Shown here in pieces: positions 43,774 to 52,635 of a stretch of DNA of 64,000 nucleotides (position 1 is its first letter; each line of letters begins with the position of its first letter). The notes beneath the pieces are model-generated. The model had not been told where the DNA came from, made no database searches, and was given only the letters and a program-made list of their open reading frames with translations. The stretch spans positions 1 to 64,000 of the forward strand of contig CAZQKR010000022.1 of NCBI GenBank assembly GCA_964594045.1, read 5' to 3'. Source of the DNA: UBA2365 sp964594045 (lineage in GTDB: Bacteria > Bacteroidota > Bacteroidia > Chitinophagales > Saprospiraceae). Both the position numbers and the translations under genes were made by a program.

Positions 43774-46700
43774 TTAAAATTTCACATTTAATCCAAATAT
43801 CACTGTTCTTGGTAGTGGATACAATCCAAGGTCTACTCCTGAAGCCCATGCAGCATCGTGTCCGAATCCCACTTCAGGATCCATTCCGTCATATTGTGTG
43901 AATGTGTACAAATTATTGACAGAAGCATAGATTGAGGCTCCCTGCAACCAGGTCCATCCCTTCAGCGCTTCACTGAATTTATAACCAACGGTCAGATTAG
44001 TTACCCTCAGATAATCAGCATCATGCAGATAAATGTCAGAAATATAATTCGTATTGCGGTGTGAAGAAGAGCTCAGTCGGGGAATCCTTTCTGAAGTGCC
44101 TTCACCATGCCATCTTCCAAAAATCTGAGTGGTATAGTTTTGGGTAAAATTGTCTGCAAATGAGCGATATGACTGCATCACCTGCATACCAAACTTACCT
44201 GTCAGTGTAGTCAGCGCGAAGATACCTTTGTACTCGGCATTCAACTGCAATCCAAGTTCGAAATCCGGATTGGGCTTACCCAACATCACTTTGTCATCAT
44301 CATCGATCACACCGTCAAAATTCTGGTCAACAAATCGAACATCACCGGGACGTTGATCTTCAAAATAAGGTTTGCCCTCAGGACCTACATAAGCATCCAC
44401 TTCATCCTGATTCTGTAATAAACCGTCCGTTTCAAAACCATAGAAATAACCAATGGGGAAGCCCACTTCAACTCTGGAAATGTATGCTGTTCCTTGTGAC
44501 AAAACATGCGCAGGACCGGTAATGATACCTTCTGCATTTGCCAGTCTAGTAACTTCATTTTTATTGTGCGCTCCGCTGAGGGTTACACCATATTTGAATT
44601 TTCCGAAATTGTCATTCCATATCAGAGACATTTCAAATCCTTTGTTTTCAATATCACCACCATTGATGTAAGGAGCTCCTGCACCGGCAGTACCGAGGAT
44701 CGGAGCCAGAACCAGCCAGTCCTTTGTTGTTTTTTGATAAACATCAGCCACCAAAGCCAGTTTTCCATTTAAAAATCTGGCATCCAGACCAAAGTTCATC
44801 TGTTCAGAAGTTTCCCATGTAACATCAGGATTGGGTACATTGGCCGGAACAGCTGTTGCAGTTGAAACCAGTTTGTTGGGTCCGAAATAATAACCCTGAG
44901 CCCTGTATTCAATGTTGGAGGTATAGATGAAATTCGGGATGTTGTGATTACCGTTCTGACCCCAGCTGAAACGAAGTTTTCCAAAGTCAAGCCAGCCAAG
45001 ATCTTTCATGAATTCTTCTTCTGAAAAATTCCATCCTGCAGAAACTGAGGGGAAGTAACCCCACCTTTTACCTTTGGCAAAATTGGAAGATCCGTCCGCT
45101 CTGAAAGTGACATCCAGCATATATTTATTGGCGTAATTGTAAGTAGACCTACCGATGTAGGACAACAAACCACCGCCCTGAGCAGCCCAGTCAGCTCCCC
45201 AGGTATTGATATCACTCAGGGATTCCACGTTAACGTTATTCAGAAAAGCGTATCCTGGCAGTCCAAAAATTGAATTGGCTTTAGTACCGCCAACTTCAAA
45301 GTTGAGCTTGTTTTTCAACACTTCAGATCCGACCAGGAAACTGAGGTTGTGTTTTTCCCTGATGGAAAAATCATAGGAAAGGGTATTGGTGAAAGTGTAA
45401 TCCACACCCTGATACATACTTTGTGTCACTCCATCATTGGCGTTGTTATATTGTGCAGAAAGTGCATAGGTTGGTGCCCATGAGCGGCTGTTGCCAAACC
45501 AGGAATTAAGACCAAAGGATGATCTGAATTTCAGGTTTTTGATCGGTTCAAATACTCCGAAAACATTACCTGCAAGAGAATTTCCTCTTCCCCAGCTGTA
45601 TTGGCTTCTGTTGTAAAACATCATTGCCAATGGGTTCGTTTGTCCTAAGGAAATACCTTCCAAAGTCGGAGTAAAACCATTTGGATCAGGTGATTTATCC
45701 CAATAAGCAGGAAGCAATGGATTGGTAACCAAAGCATTATGTATATCATTCCAATAGATATTGGATGTGGCTACCCATTGATTTCTTGAATTGTTAAAAG
45801 TGAGATTTTCTCCGATCGTGAGAATATCATGCCTGCTGTTTTTGAAAAGGGTCAGCTCAGTATTCATTCTGGCAGTGATCCTGTTCAAACCTGCACCGAT
45901 GAGGTCCCCACCAAGGATACCTTTCTGATCGAGGTATGAAAATCCGAGCGCGTAAGTCAAATCGTTGCTTGCACCTGTAATATTCAACGCATGGTTTTGA
46001 ACAGGAGCATTCTTCATGGTCATTTCGTTGACCCAATCTGTTCCTTCCCATCCGTCCTGAAGTTGGTTCCATACATATTGACCTAGTTCTTTACCCAGTT
46101 CACCCGGGTAATTATTGTTCAGATAGCTGTTATTCAACAGCATTGCTTCCCAGTCATAAGGAGCCAATCCGTCATTGGTGCGTCCTTCATTCTGAATGAA
46201 CATGTATTCCTGTGCATTCAGCGCCGGAAGTTTTTTATACATATTCTGGAAACCGATGTAGTTTTCATAGTTGACAGATGGTTTTGTCCCTTTCACTCCT
46301 TTCTTTGTAGTGACCAGAACAACTCCGTTTGCAGCTCTGGCTCCGTAAATGGCGGCAGAAGCAGCATCCTTGAGGATGTCAATTGTTGCGATATCTGATG
46401 CATTGAGGTAGTCGATATTTCCCACTGCAACTCCGTCCACAATATACAGCGGGTTGGAATTACCGATGGTACCCAAACCGCGGATGGTGACCTTGGTCCC
46501 GGCACCGGGCGAACCATTGTTCCTGGTTACATTCACCCCGGCTGCAATACCCTGCAGGGCTTCCATCGCTGTGGTAGTATTCATTTGTGAGATCCTGTCT
46601 CCCTGTACATTGACATTGGCCCCGGTAACAAGTGCTTTCTTTTGCACTCCATAACCAACTACGACCACTTCTTCAAGTTCAAGGGAGGATTCAAGCATTT

Positions 46701-46971
46701 TGACATCCAGTTTATTGGAGGCGATCACAACATCCGTCGTATTCATCCCAATAAAAGAAAAGCGCAGCGTTTCGCCCATCTTTGCGTCGATGGAGTATTT
46801 TCCGTCAGCATCGGTGATGGTCCCGGTATTGGTACCAACAACCTGAACATTCACCCCCGGAAGTGTCATACCATCCTTCGCATCGGTCACTTGCCCAGAA
46901 ACCCGGACATTCTGACCAAAAGCATACATGCCTAAAAACATCAGTAGCAAAAGTCCTAAAGTTTTTTTCAT
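43774..46971 (-). CDS. SusC/RagA-family TonB-dependent outer-membrane transporter
   Basis: A 1065-residue TonB-linked barrel. Start ATG 46971 opens on the signal peptide MKKTLGLLLLMFLGMYAFGQ; the longer frame to 47025 is not needed. A carboxypeptidase-regulatory-like domain covers about 22-100 (VSGQVTDAKDGMTLPGVNV), followed by a TonB-box-like VVVGYG and the plug domain about 115-230 (GVNVTRNNGSPGAGTKV, IRGLGTIGNSNPLYIVDGVA). The remainder is a beta-barrel ending with the aromatic FGLNVKF. It imports oligosaccharides together with the adjacent SusD. Transcribed divergently from the NUDIX-type regulator, with candidate operators in between. Confidence 0.96.
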   Translation of the reverse strand: MKKTLGLLLLMFLGMYAFGQNVRVSGQVTDAKDGMTLPGVNVQVVGTNTGTITDADGKYSIDAKMGETLRFSFIGMNTTDVVIASNKLDVKMLESSLELEEVVVVGYGVQKKALVTGANVNVQGDRISQMNTTTAMEALQGIAAGVNVTRNNGSPGAGTKVTIRGLGTIGNSNPLYIVDGVAVGNIDYLNASDIATIDILKDAASAAIYGARAANGVVLVTTKKGVKGTKPSVNYENYIGFQNMYKKLPALNAQEYMFIQNEGRTNDGLAPYDWEAMLLNNSYLNNNYPGELGKELGQYVWNQLQDGWEGTDWVNEMTMKNAPVQNHALNITGASNDLTYALGFSYLDQKGILGGDLIGAGLNRITARMNTELTLFKNSRHDILTIGENLTFNNSRNQWVATSNIYWNDIHNALVTNPLLPAYWDKSPDPNGFTPTLEGISLGQTNPLAMMFYNRSQYSWGRGNSLAGNVFGVFEPIKNLKFRSSFGLNSWFGNSRSWAPTYALSAQYNNANDGVTQSMYQGVDYTFTNTLSYDFSIREKHNLSFLVGSEVLKNKLNFEVGGTKANSIFGLPGYAFLNNVNVESLSDINTWGADWAAQGGGLLSYIGRSTYNYANKYMLDVTFRADGSSNFAKGKRWGYFPSVSAGWNFSEEEFMKDLGWLDFGKLRFSWGQNGNHNIPNFIYTSNIEYRAQGYYFGPNKLVSTATAVPANVPNPDVTWETSEQMNFGLDARFLNGKLALVADVYQKTTKDWLVLAPILGTAGAGAPYINGGDIENKGFEMSLIWNDNFGKFKYGVTLSGAHNKNEVTRLANAEGIITGPAHVLSQGTAYISRVEVGFPIGYFYGFETDGLLQNQDEVDAYVGPEGKPYFEDQRPGDVRFVDQNFDGVIDDDDKVMLGKPNPDFELGLQLNAEYKGIFALTTLTGKFGMQVMQSYRSFADNFTQNYTTQIFGRWHGEGTSERIPRLSSSSHRNTNYISDIYLHDADYLRVTNLTVGYKFSEALKGWTWLQGASIYASVNNLYTFTQYDGMDPEVGFGHDAAWASGVDLGLYPLPRTVIFGLNVKF

Positions 46972-47144
46972 AAAAATTGTTTTTTGTTTTGATAATACCT
47001 GTAATTGACTGATGGCCATATCCACTTTTGGCCATGATGACCATCAAAATAGGGTAAAAATATTTTCATAAAAAACAAATTGATAACTTCTTAAGTGAGG
47101 CTTATTTTTCCATAGGCATTCCTATTTAAATATAAAAAACTATG

Positions 47145-47165
47145 TGTGTACATATTACACAGTAA
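47145..47165. promoter_or_regulatory. Candidate operator 1 of the NUDIX-type regulator
   Basis: Perfect inverted repeat TGTGTA-N5-TACACA (47145-47161) extended to GTA on the right. It lies 174 bp upstream of susC. A related site occurs downstream in the same intergenic region. Confidence 0.5.
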
Positions 47166-47298
47166 CAAACTTACTAAAAAATTGATTATCCATTGAATTT
47201 TTTAAAGAAATGTTAATAATTTATAACAATTCAAAATAATAAATTAATAAATAACCTATCCGGCAACTCAATCACTCTAAATTAATTTTAAAATATTG

Positions 47299-47329
47299 TT
47301 GCAAGTGATGGTTCATTATACTACATTTG
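47299..47329 (+). promoter_or_regulatory. Promoter of the regulator gene (TTG-N20-TACATTTG)
   Basis: TTG at 47299-47301 and TACATTTG at 47322-47329 with a 20-bp spacer. Transcription would begin near 47336, on the second candidate operator. A second TACATTTG at 47387-47394 lies just 4 bp before the ATG. Confidence 0.6.
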
Positions 47330-47332
47330 CAC

Positions 47333-47353
47333 AATGTATTTATTACACGGTAT
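47333..47353. promoter_or_regulatory. Candidate operator 2 of the NUDIX-type regulator
   Basis: AATGTA-N5-TACACG with the same flanks as operator 1: over the 18-bp block GTAnnTATTACACnGTAn the two sites agree at 14 positions. It overlaps the predicted transcription start of the regulator gene, which would suit autoregulation. Confidence 0.45.
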
Positions 47354-47398
47354 GTTTCATGTCAAATTTCAGAGTGATCTAAAGATTACATTTGCAGC

Positions 47399-48154
47399 AT
47401 GGCAGATAGCCTCAATAAAAAATCAGATATAACCAATAATATTTCGGTGGATTGTGTGATCTTTGGTTATGCAGAAGATAATCTTTATGTCCTGCTGACC
47501 CAGAGAGCCCTCAAAGATCCGAAGTCCGGCAAGGTCATTTTTTGTGATTATACGCTGCAGGGTCACCATATATTGAGCGGCGAAAGAATTGATGATGCAG
47601 CACGCAGGGTATTAAAGGAAAAGACCGGGCTGGACAATATATACCTGAAGCAGTTTTATGCTTTTGGTGATAAAAGCAGGACAAAGCACCGGAACGATCA
47701 GCTATGGCTTAAAAACACTTATCCTGAAGTTTCCGAGTATGTGTTGACTATTGCCTACTATTCGTTGGTGGACAAAACCAAAGTCAATCCGGATGATGAG
47801 CACAGTTTTTCCAGCTGGTTCCCGATAGACCAGTTACCGGAGCTCGGTTATGATCATAAAGACATTTTCGACCGTGCACTTGAAGCTCTCCAGGCTGCTG
47901 TACTCAGAGAACCGGTTGCATTTGAAATGCTGCCTGAAAAATTTACACTTTTACAGGTTCAGCGTTTATATGAAGCCATACTCGGGGTTAAGCTGGACAG
48001 AAGAAATTTCAGAAAAAAGATCAACCAGATGAAATATGTGATCCCGCTGGATGAAAAACAAAATGGTGTGCCTCATACACCGGCACAGTATTATATCTTC
48101 AGTTGGGATGTATATCATAAAACAAAGAAGGAAAAGTACAACATTTCTTTCTGA
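47399..48154 (+). CDS. NUDIX-domain winged-helix transcriptional regulator (NrtR/AraR-like)
   Basis: A 251-residue protein with an N-terminal NUDIX fold (VDCVIFGYAEDNLYVLLTQR at about 17-36) and a C-terminal winged helix (about 180-245: LLQVQRLYEAILGVKLDRRN, FRKKINQMKYVIPL). The NUDIX box reads GERIDDAARRVLKEKTGL: the REUxEE core is changed to RVLKEK, so hydrolysis is probably lost and the fold is used as a ligand sensor, as in NrtR and in Bacteroides AraR. Divergent from susC, it likely controls the SusCD operon and perhaps the GH3 gene in response to a sugar. The HTH start at ATG 47399 fits both family and promoter. Confidence 0.88.
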   Translation: MADSLNKKSDITNNISVDCVIFGYAEDNLYVLLTQRALKDPKSGKVIFCDYTLQGHHILSGERIDDAARRVLKEKTGLDNIYLKQFYAFGDKSRTKHRNDQLWLKNTYPEVSEYVLTIAYYSLVDKTKVNPDDEHSFSSWFPIDQLPELGYDHKDIFDRALEALQAAVLREPVAFEMLPEKFTLLQVQRLYEAILGVKLDRRNFRKKINQMKYVIPLDEKQNGVPHTPAQYYIFSWDVYHKTKKEKYNISF

Positions 48155-48467
48155 ACAAATTGAATAGCGTTTTTAAGTGCAGGATTTTGACAAAAATCCC
48201 TGATTGTCAGCATGACTGTGAAATGACAAACTCAGGCCATGTATTGTTTTGCGCACTGAACATCCTTTTCCCGTTTAACCAGATCAACGATCAATGCTGA
48301 GCAGAAAATTTGGATCAGGGTTCTTTTACGGTAAAAATTGAAGGTACCTTCAATGTGAAGGCACCTTTGATCTGATTGTTGGAAGGTATGCAGGATTATA
48401 ACTGATTTTGTGTATATTAGCGCTGATAACTGAATGGAAAAACATTTATTTAAACTTTTAAATTTCT
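48155..48467. other. Intergenic before the inverted-repeat element
   Basis: About 310 bp after the regulator gene. It includes gaaggtaccttc and a following ggcacctttgat phrase (around 48340-48370), which form short self-complementary patches. No gene or clear terminator is seen. Confidence 0.4.
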
Positions 48468-48476
48468 ATTAATTAT

Positions 48477-48703
48477 CACTGGTGTCCGACAAAATTTAAA
48501 AAGGATAGAATTTTTTGTCTGAGATTCCTCACTTCGTTCGGACCTGTCCTGACCGCAGCGTCAGTAATGACAGACAGTTTGTTGGTTGGGGTTGGGTGAA
48601 GGCGGCAGCTTGCCGCCACCTTCACCCAACCCCCTAAAACCTCTGAGAGTCTTGTCATTTCCAGCGGAGCGAAAAATCTTATAGTTTTTGTAGGACACTA
48701 GTG
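48477..48703. mobile_element. MITE-like element with terminal inverted repeats and 9-bp target duplication
   Basis: A 227-bp non-coding element. The left terminus cactggtgtccgacaaaa (48477-48494) and the right terminus ttttgtaggacactagtg (48686-48703) are inverted repeats matching at 16 of 18 positions. The 9-bp sequence attaattat directly flanks both sides (48468-48476 and 48704-48712), as a target-site duplication would. Inside are a long hairpin (48588-48633) and phrases like cctcacttcgttcgg and ccagcggagcgaaaaatctt. No transposase is encoded, so movement would depend on one elsewhere. The parent IS family is not identified. Confidence 0.75.
48588..48633. repeat. Long hairpin inside the MITE-like element
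   Basis: Arms ggggttgggtgaagg-cggca and tgccg-(3-nt bulge)-ccttcacccaacccc form a stem of about 20 bp with a 3-nt loop, the most stable inverted repeat seen in the window. Confidence 0.8.
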
Positions 48704-48932
48704 ATTAATTATATAAACAATAGCTAATATTTTTAAGTCGAATATTTTACTTAAGGACCGTACTGAAATCCGGAATCCGTATACAAATCAAAGGAAATCA
48801 ATAGAATACATTACGGATGATCAAATTCACATCGGTCTTCAAATTTATCTCAAATCATTACCGAGCAAAAAACTATTATTAAGGTTAAAATCAGATTTTT
48901 TATTCTCATTAAAACAAATTAAAAGCAGGCAT

Positions 48933-51221
48933 ATGAAAAAACTTTTTTTAATCGTCACCGGATTACTGATTTTTACTGCCACCTATGGTCAGCAAATTCA
49001 GAAAAACGTAAAGGGCGAACAAGATCCAAGAATTGAAATTTTAATCAAAAAAATGACGCTGGATGAAAAGCTGGGACAGTTGAACCAGTTTTCGAATCCG
49101 TACCAATCAACGGGCACCGGTGCTGCCATTGAAACCAATAAAAACTATGACCAGATGGTGCGTGAAGGAAAAATCAGCAGTTTTTTAAATATTTTAGGGG
49201 CTGAGGAGACTATGAGATTGCAAAAAATTGCAGTTGAGGAATCCCGTTTGGGGATACCTTTGTTATTTGGCTATGATGTGATCCATGGTTTTAAAACCAT
49301 TTTTCCTATCCCGCTTGCAGATGCAGCCAGCTTTGACAGGTCAGCAATGGAAAAAGCCGCACGTGTTGCAGCAATAGAGTCTGCTGCAAGCGGGCTGAAC
49401 TGGACATTTGCGCCCATGATGGACATTGCCAGAGATCCACGTTGGGGCAGGATCATGGAAGGATCAGGTGAAGATGTTTATCTGGGTGCTCAGGCTGCAA
49501 TTGCCAGGGTAAAGGGATTCCAGGGTGATGACCTTTCCGATGACAATACCATAGCTGCGTGTGCCAAACACTTTGCAGGGTACGGAGCACCCTATGGAGG
49601 ACGTGAATACCATATGGTCGATATGTCTGAAAGGATGATGCGGGAAGTATATCTGCCTCCGTTCAAGGCTGCGGTTGACGCAGGTGTTGCCACCATGATG
49701 TCTGCATTCAATACCAATAGCGGAGTACCGGCTTCCGGTGACCGTTGGCTTCAGACTGACATTTTGCGCGGTGAATGGGGATTCAGGGGTTTTGTACTCT
49801 CAGACTGGACCTCAGTTGCAGAATTGACCTACCACGCGGTTGCAGAAAACCCGAAAGAAGCAGGGTTTCTGGGTCTGAATGCCGGTGTGGACATGGATAT
49901 GATGGGAAGTTTGTATATTGATTATGGTAAGGAGCTGATCGCAGAAGGCAAGATCACCGAAGCACAAATCGATGAGATGGTCCGCAGAGTTCTGCATGTT
50001 AAATTCAAATTAGGCCTGTTTGATAAACCTTATCAATACAGTAATGCTGAAAAGCAAAAACAACTTACCTTGCATCCGGATCATCTGGCTGCTTCCAGGG
50101 ATGTGGCCAAACGTTCCATCGTCCTGATGAAAAATAAAAACAATCTGCTGCCTTTGTCCAAAAATCTCAAAAAAATTGCCGTGATAGGTCCTTTGGCAAA
50201 AGACAAGGATGCACCGCTGGGCAACTGGAGAGGGAACGCAACTCCAAACAGTGCTGTCTCACTCTTCGAAGGCCTGCAAAATGCAGTGGGAAAAAATACC
50301 GAACTGATCTATGCTGAAGGTACAAAACTGACTAAAAATGAATCACATGCATTTTTTACGCATATCGAATACAATACTACAGACCGCAGCGGTTTCAAAA
50401 AAGCCATCGCAGCTGCCAAAAAAGCAGATGTTGTTGTTCTGGCCATCGGAGAAACGGCTTACATGTCGGGCGAATGCAGAAGTTATGCCAATATTGAATT
50501 AAAAGGCCTGCAACTGGAATTGCTGAAAGAGATCAGTAAAACAGGCAAACCGGTCATTATCACATTATTCACCGGAAGACCACTCGTTCTGACAGATGTG
50601 GTGGACCATGCAAGTGCGATACTGAATTGCTGGCAATTGGGTTCTGAAGCCGGAAATGCCATCGCTGATGTGTTATTTGGCGATTATAATCCCTCCGCCA
50701 AATTACCTGCCTCATTCCCCTATCATACCGGGCAGATACCGATATTTTACGAACAACTGCCCACAGGCAGACCGTTCAAAGATGTGAAAAACGATTTCAG
50801 CAGCAAATACCGCGACATCCCGAATGAACCACTATTTTCTTTCGGCTATGGGCTGAGCTATACCGAGTTTAAATTCAGTGATCTCGTGATCAACCATCAG
50901 GAAATGAACATGAACGAGACTCTCACCATCAAGGCAACTGTCACCAATACAGGTAAATATGATGGAGAAGAAGTCGTTCAGCTTTACATCAGAGACCTCG
51001 TGGGCAAAGGCGTTTCAAGACCAATGCTTCAAATGAAGGGATTCGAAAAAGTATTTCTGAAAAAAGGTGAGAGCAAAGTCGTTCAATTTAAACTGACTCC
51101 TGAAGATCTTTCATTTTTCAGACTGGATCATACCTGGGGTCCTGAACCGGGTATGTTTGAAGTATTTGTGGGCAATGCATCAGACAACCTTCCGCTAAAA
51201 GCAAAATTTGAACTGAAATAA
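48933..51221 (+). CDS. Exported GH3 beta-glucosidase (BglX-like)
   Basis: A 762-residue glycoside hydrolase family 3 enzyme. Signal peptide about 1-19 (LFLIVTGLLIFTATYGQ). The catalytic (alpha/beta)8 domain covers about 40-370: RDPRWGRIMEGSGEDVYLG, KHFAGYGAPYGGREY, and the nucleophile Asp291 in FVLSDWTSVAEL. The alpha/beta sandwich domain at about 400-630 bears the acid/base loop region (GETAYMSGECRSYANIEL), and a fibronectin III-like domain ends the protein (EEVVQLYIRDLVG). It probably releases glucose from beta-glucan oligosaccharides in the periplasm. It lies downstream of the regulator and SusCD, completing a polysaccharide utilization locus; a MITE-like element separates it from the regulator. 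Confidence 0.95.
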   Translation: MKKLFLIVTGLLIFTATYGQQIQKNVKGEQDPRIEILIKKMTLDEKLGQLNQFSNPYQSTGTGAAIETNKNYDQMVREGKISSFLNILGAEETMRLQKIAVEESRLGIPLLFGYDVIHGFKTIFPIPLADAASFDRSAMEKAARVAAIESAASGLNWTFAPMMDIARDPRWGRIMEGSGEDVYLGAQAAIARVKGFQGDDLSDDNTIAACAKHFAGYGAPYGGREYHMVDMSERMMREVYLPPFKAAVDAGVATMMSAFNTNSGVPASGDRWLQTDILRGEWGFRGFVLSDWTSVAELTYHAVAENPKEAGFLGLNAGVDMDMMGSLYIDYGKELIAEGKITEAQIDEMVRRVLHVKFKLGLFDKPYQYSNAEKQKQLTLHPDHLAASRDVAKRSIVLMKNKNNLLPLSKNLKKIAVIGPLAKDKDAPLGNWRGNATPNSAVSLFEGLQNAVGKNTELIYAEGTKLTKNESHAFFTHIEYNTTDRSGFKKAIAAAKKADVVVLAIGETAYMSGECRSYANIELKGLQLELLKEISKTGKPVIITLFTGRPLVLTDVVDHASAILNCWQLGSEAGNAIADVLFGDYNPSAKLPASFPYHTGQIPIFYEQLPTGRPFKDVKNDFSSKYRDIPNEPLFSFGYGLSYTEFKFSDLVINHQEMNMNETLTIKATVTNTGKYDGEEVVQLYIRDLVGKGVSRPMLQMKGFEKVFLKKGESKVVQFKLTPEDLSFFRLDHTWGPEPGMFEVFVGNASDNLPLKAKFELK

Positions 51222-51228
51222 AAAAAAC

Positions 51229-51266
51229 AAGAGTCCGGAATATTTTTGCTTCCGGACTCTTATTTT
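51229..51266. terminator. Rho-independent terminator, bidirectional
   Basis: Perfect 12-bp stem aagagtccggaa / ttccggactctt with a 9-nt loop; an A run precedes it and tatttt follows. Serves the GH3 gene and probably the convergent acyltransferase gene. Confidence 0.85.
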
Positions 51267-51302
51267 CCCCGGAAATCAACTTTCCGGAACAAAAAAGACC
51301 AT

Positions 51303-52583
51303 TTAACTCTGTATCACGGACATGATCTCACTCCTGAGTGATTTAATATTATCTTTCCCTGACCTGTCCAGCAAATTCCACCTGATCCTTTTGATGAAAT
51401 GATCGAGATGATCATAATAAAATACTCCAAAGACCAGGCTGAGTGGCAATGCGGCAAATAACAATAACCACCAGGGATTGAGCACAATACCCAATATCAG
51501 GAAGACCAAAGAGCCGATCAAAATAAAGATCGCTGCAATGGCGATCGTCACCGGCGCCTGAAACTCCTGCCTTTCGATCGCATTTTTGCGCACATACCAA
51601 CTGTACAATAAGTGAATTGAATTGAGTATCAGTGCACCCAGGAAAAACGGAAATCCTGTCAATACGATAGTTGCTGTTTTAACGAATGAAAAACCGTTCA
51701 TCCATACCAAATAATCACTCAATTTTTTGTCTTTCAAGAGTTTACGATATGCATTTACCTTACTTTCCAAAATATCATAAAGATCGTCCTCCATTCTGTT
51801 CAATCGGACAGTGAAATCTTTCATTCTTTGAACATGTTCTGCATGATGTCTCCATATTTTACCAAAGACTCTTCGCTTTCCTCCAAACTGATCGTTGATC
51901 ATAGAAATACAATAGCTAGCCGTTGCATGTCTCTGTTCATCAGCGATGTCATAAACAACCTTTTCCATGCCGTCATAAGTTGCTTTCACGATCTGATTGA
52001 TCATTACGGCTTCATCGTCTGATTCCATTGACTTCAGATCAACAGGTTCACCCACGTGTACGAAAACATCGCTCCGGAAACGACTGGGATGGATGAAATT
52101 GACCCCTACAGGTACAATGTACATCTCTTTTTCAGGGTTTTTATTCATAAAACCAACAGACATCCTGGCAATCCCTTTCTTAAGCGGTCTTAGTGTATAC
52201 ACAAAACTGGTGGAAGCCTCCGGAAAAATCAGAATATGTGCATTACTTTTCAGCGATTTATAAACGTACTGGAAGGTCCCTTCATTTTTCTGAATGGATT
52301 CCCTTCCGACGATATCCGTCCTGTAGATGGGTACCATTTTAAGTGAACTGTAAAACCATTTCAGCCACCTGTTGGCTATGTAAGTCGCCAGAGTCAAAAA
52401 ACTCAGGGGATCTCTGACACTGCTGCCAAGAATGATCGGCTCCATGAATGCTGCAGGATGATTGGATGCAAATATGGCCGGTTTACCGTTTGGGATCGTT
52501 TCATATCCCTTGAAATAGACACGACGGTAATATAATTTTACCATCCAGCCGAGATACCATTTAAAGAAATAATAAATAATCAC
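51303..52583 (-). CDS. PlsC-like lysophospholipid/glycerol acyltransferase
   Basis: A 426-residue membrane-associated acyltransferase of the PlsC superfamily. Residues 1-25 are hydrophobic (IIYYFFKWYLGWMVKLYYRR). The acyltransferase blocks are FASNHPAAFMEP (His of the HxxxxD box present; the acidic residue is Glu, one position later), a GREsI-like block, IFPEASTSF and VPVGVNF. Two C-terminal membrane helices (about 305-335 and 355-400) are followed by a basic tail. It would acylate a glycerolipid at the inner membrane. The start is taken as GTG 52583 because its promoter starts transcription near 52601; the longer frame to 52700 overlaps miaA, and the next ATG is 52544. Confidence 0.82.
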   Translation of the reverse strand: MIIYYFFKWYLGWMVKLYYRRVYFKGYETIPNGKPAIFASNHPAAFMEPIILGSSVRDPLSFLTLATYIANRWLKWFYSSLKMVPIYRTDIVGRESIQKNEGTFQYVYKSLKSNAHILIFPEASTSFVYTLRPLKKGIARMSVGFMNKNPEKEMYIVPVGVNFIHPSRFRSDVFVHVGEPVDLKSMESDDEAVMINQIVKATYDGMEKVVYDIADEQRHATASYCISMINDQFGGKRRVFGKIWRHHAEHVQRMKDFTVRLNRMEDDLYDILESKVNAYRKLLKDKKLSDYLVWMNGFSFVKTATIVLTGFPFFLGALILNSIHLLYSWYVRKNAIERQEFQAPVTIAIAAIFILIGSLVFLILGIVLNPWWLLLFAALPLSLVFGVFYYDHLDHFIKRIRWNLLDRSGKDNIKSLRSEIMSVIQS

Positions 52584-52585
52584 TT

Positions 52586-52593
52586 TATATTTG
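52586..52593 (+). promoter_or_regulatory. Candidate -7 element of miaA (TATATTTG)
   Basis: Exact TAnnTTTG on the plus strand, 36 bp before the TTG start of miaA. No clear -33 TTG. Confidence 0.4.
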
Positions 52594-52607
52594 TGTTTTG
52601 AAGGAGA

Positions 52608-52635
52608 CAAATGTAAACAATTCCCGTTTTGACAA
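52608..52635 (-). promoter_or_regulatory. Promoter of the acyltransferase gene (TTG-N17-TACATTTG)
   Basis: On the minus strand, TTG 52633-52635 and TACATTTG 52608-52615. The -33 element lies inside the first codons of the divergent miaA gene, and the -7 elements of the two genes overlap back to back. Confidence 0.5.
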
